A stretch of 7,525 nt of DNA, taken from positions 8,118 through 15,642 of the forward strand of contig JAJBTP010000185.1 of the NCBI GenBank assembly GCA_020860805.1, written 5' to 3'. Numbering within the stretch: the stretch's first letter is position 1; each line of letters starts with the position of its first letter. The notes under the pieces were generated by a model that saw only the letters and a list, made by a program, of their open reading frames with translations, was not told the DNA's origin and searched no databases. Positions 6,274 through 7,525 of the stretch are shown piece after piece. Origin of the DNA: Tannerellaceae bacterium. Lineage in GTDB: Bacteria > Bacteroidota > Bacteroidia > Bacteroidales > Tannerellaceae. Made by a program: the position numbers and the translations under genes.

Positions 6274-7521
6274 ATGGAACAAGCCTTAAGGCAGACTCTT
6301 ACTGTACTTCTGGGAAAACTTTCTGTTATCAAACATAAATATGAAGTATTAAAAGAGGCTGAAGAACAGTTTAATATTTTCACGGCTTTATATAAACAGC
6401 GGGATGAAGTAAGACTTCATTCACGTTTTCTGTCTGTTCTTCTCTCCCCTACCGGAAGCCATAAAAAGAAAGATTTATTTCTAAAAAAGTTTCTGGCTAA
6501 AACCGGAGTTAATAACCTGAATCCGGAACACTGCGTAGTTTATCCGGATGAATGGACCAAGAAAGAATATAAGAATATGGATATTCTTATTATTGATTAT
6601 ACAAATAGGAGTGCCATACTGACAGAAAATAAAATTGATGCCCATGATAGTAACCACGAAGACAGAGGTCAGTTAGAAGGCTATGTAAATTTATTAATAA
6701 AAGAAGAAAACATTCCTTTAGAAAATATCCGTGTTTTTTATTTGTCGCCTGATGGTCGTGAACCTTCGCCTGGGGACTTATCAAAGTCTGGAAGCAATGA
6801 ATGCAACCTGTATTGATTACGAGCATACCATTCAGGAATGGATTATTGGTTGCTTACAGGAGTGTACAAACAAACCTTTTTTACGTGAAAGTTTATTACA
6901 GTACTTAGAAATTATCAATAGAATGGCAAATAATACAGCCTCTATAGAAGAAAGATTAGAAATCCGGGATATAATTGCGACTTCTCAGGAAACAATGGAG
7001 GGTTGCCGGTTATTAGTAAGTAATTTTCATCATGTGAAATGGCATACAACTTATGATTTCTGGCAGGAACTGGCGCAGGCATTACAACAAGCAGGATATA
7101 CTATTATAAGCCAACCCAGCAAAGAAGATATTACCAACACTACCCATTATGAATCCTACAAAAAAGATTATACTTCCAAAAATGATTATGGTATTTATTT
7201 TAAAGTAGTAGATGGATTAGTGCTCTATATCTGGAATGGTACTAATGAAGATTGGTTGTATTGGGGAGGAAGAAAACAAGATATCCAGGAATCTTATTCT
7301 CAAAAATCAGCAATTACATAGCAGATAAAACAAACTATCTCAATAGTTCGAATAATAGTTTATTTTGGAAATATTTTGACCTGACAGATGAAGAAAATAT
7401 TTTTTTCCCCAACTTTACCTATCCCGGCACATTCAATCTCATTCACCCAAAATACCGGACTCAAATCATACAAAAACTAGTTGACGAAATAAAAAACCTG
7501 ATTAATTCAATGATTGGATAA
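6274..7521 (+). CDS. PD-(D/E)XK nuclease family protein (PDDEXK_4-like), two frameshifts
   Basis: The reconstructed protein has 415 residues, usual for this family. The N-terminal part holds FNIFTALY (33-40), the conserved E45 with HSRFLSVLLSPTGSHKKKDLF (49-69), then the nuclease core: D103 in NMDILIIDY and E118/K120 in AILTENKI, followed by Q133 in GQLEGYVNLL. This is the D-x14-ExK signature of PF14281-like proteins. The C-terminal half (about 250-415), with WHTTYDFWQEL, DYGIYFKVV and WLYWGGR, is the less conserved part usual in such proteins. Two indels break it. One extra G in G4 (6772-6775) shifts the frame after G167, and one missing A in A5 (7302-7306) shifts it after K344. Correcting both gives SPGTYQSLEAMN and SQKISNYIADK. 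As written the first piece stops at 6816 with the catalytic motif complete. The target is unknown; relatives often sit in accessory islands. Confidence 0.8.
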
Positions 7522-7525
7522 AGAA

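Noticed and set aside
6590..6826. Minus-strand open frame of 78 codons
   Set aside because: It is antisense to the nuclease core with its D-ExK motif.
1..7525. CRISPR array, tRNA/rRNA genes, insertion sequence or integrase
   Set aside because: No regularly spaced repeats, RNA gene signatures, transposase motifs or terminal inverted repeats with target duplication were seen.

Overview
The window looks like accessory or regulatory DNA from a Bacteroidales genome (Bacteroides/Parabacteroides type). Three things point there. The base composition is AT-rich. Exact TAnnTTTG -7 promoter elements sit in front of four genes, and the leaders are A/T-rich without Shine-Dalgarno sequences. The protein families are ones typical of Bacteroidetes: a carboxypeptidase-regulatory-domain/plug/beta-barrel outer-membrane receptor, a LytS/LytTR two-component pair, and HQGxNI-type XRE regulators with a coiled-coil tail.

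Layout. Positions 1-158 hold no gene, only short repeats and an AT-only inverted repeat downstream of the first operon. Positions 159-4358 (minus strand) are one compact operon read right to left: outer-membrane receptor (4358->1915), 4-TM LytS-like histidine kinase (1902->865, 12-bp gap) and LytTR response regulator (863->159, 1-bp gap). A well-spaced TTTG-N20-TAnnTTTG promoter (4386-4417) precedes it, with TCCGTT motifs resembling LytTR boxes further upstream. An unrecognised 149-residue protein (4962->4513, minus) has its own promoter. On the plus strand, starting from the divergent intergenic region 4963-5155, are two tandem, diverged paralogous XRE-type regulators (5156-5663 and about 5688-6161). 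Behind its own promoter follows a PD-(D/E)XK nuclease-family protein (6274-7521), which ends 4 bases before the window edge.

How it may work together. The left operon reads as a sense-and-respond unit: an envelope receptor co-transcribed with a membrane kinase and its DNA-binding partner, probably autoregulated. The right part is a small regulator/nuclease cassette that could be a conflict or defence module, but the sequence does not prove this.

Condition of the sequence. Three genes are broken by single-base indels, four in all, and every one falls in a homopolymer run (A7 at 3308-3314, A7 at 5330-5336, G4 at 6772-6775, A5 at 7302-7306). Correcting one base at each restores full-length, family-like proteins. 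The second XRE gene also lacks any normal start codon. Homopolymer consensus error is the simplest explanation. Phase-variable tracts or real pseudogenes are alternatives that cannot be separated from this sequence alone.
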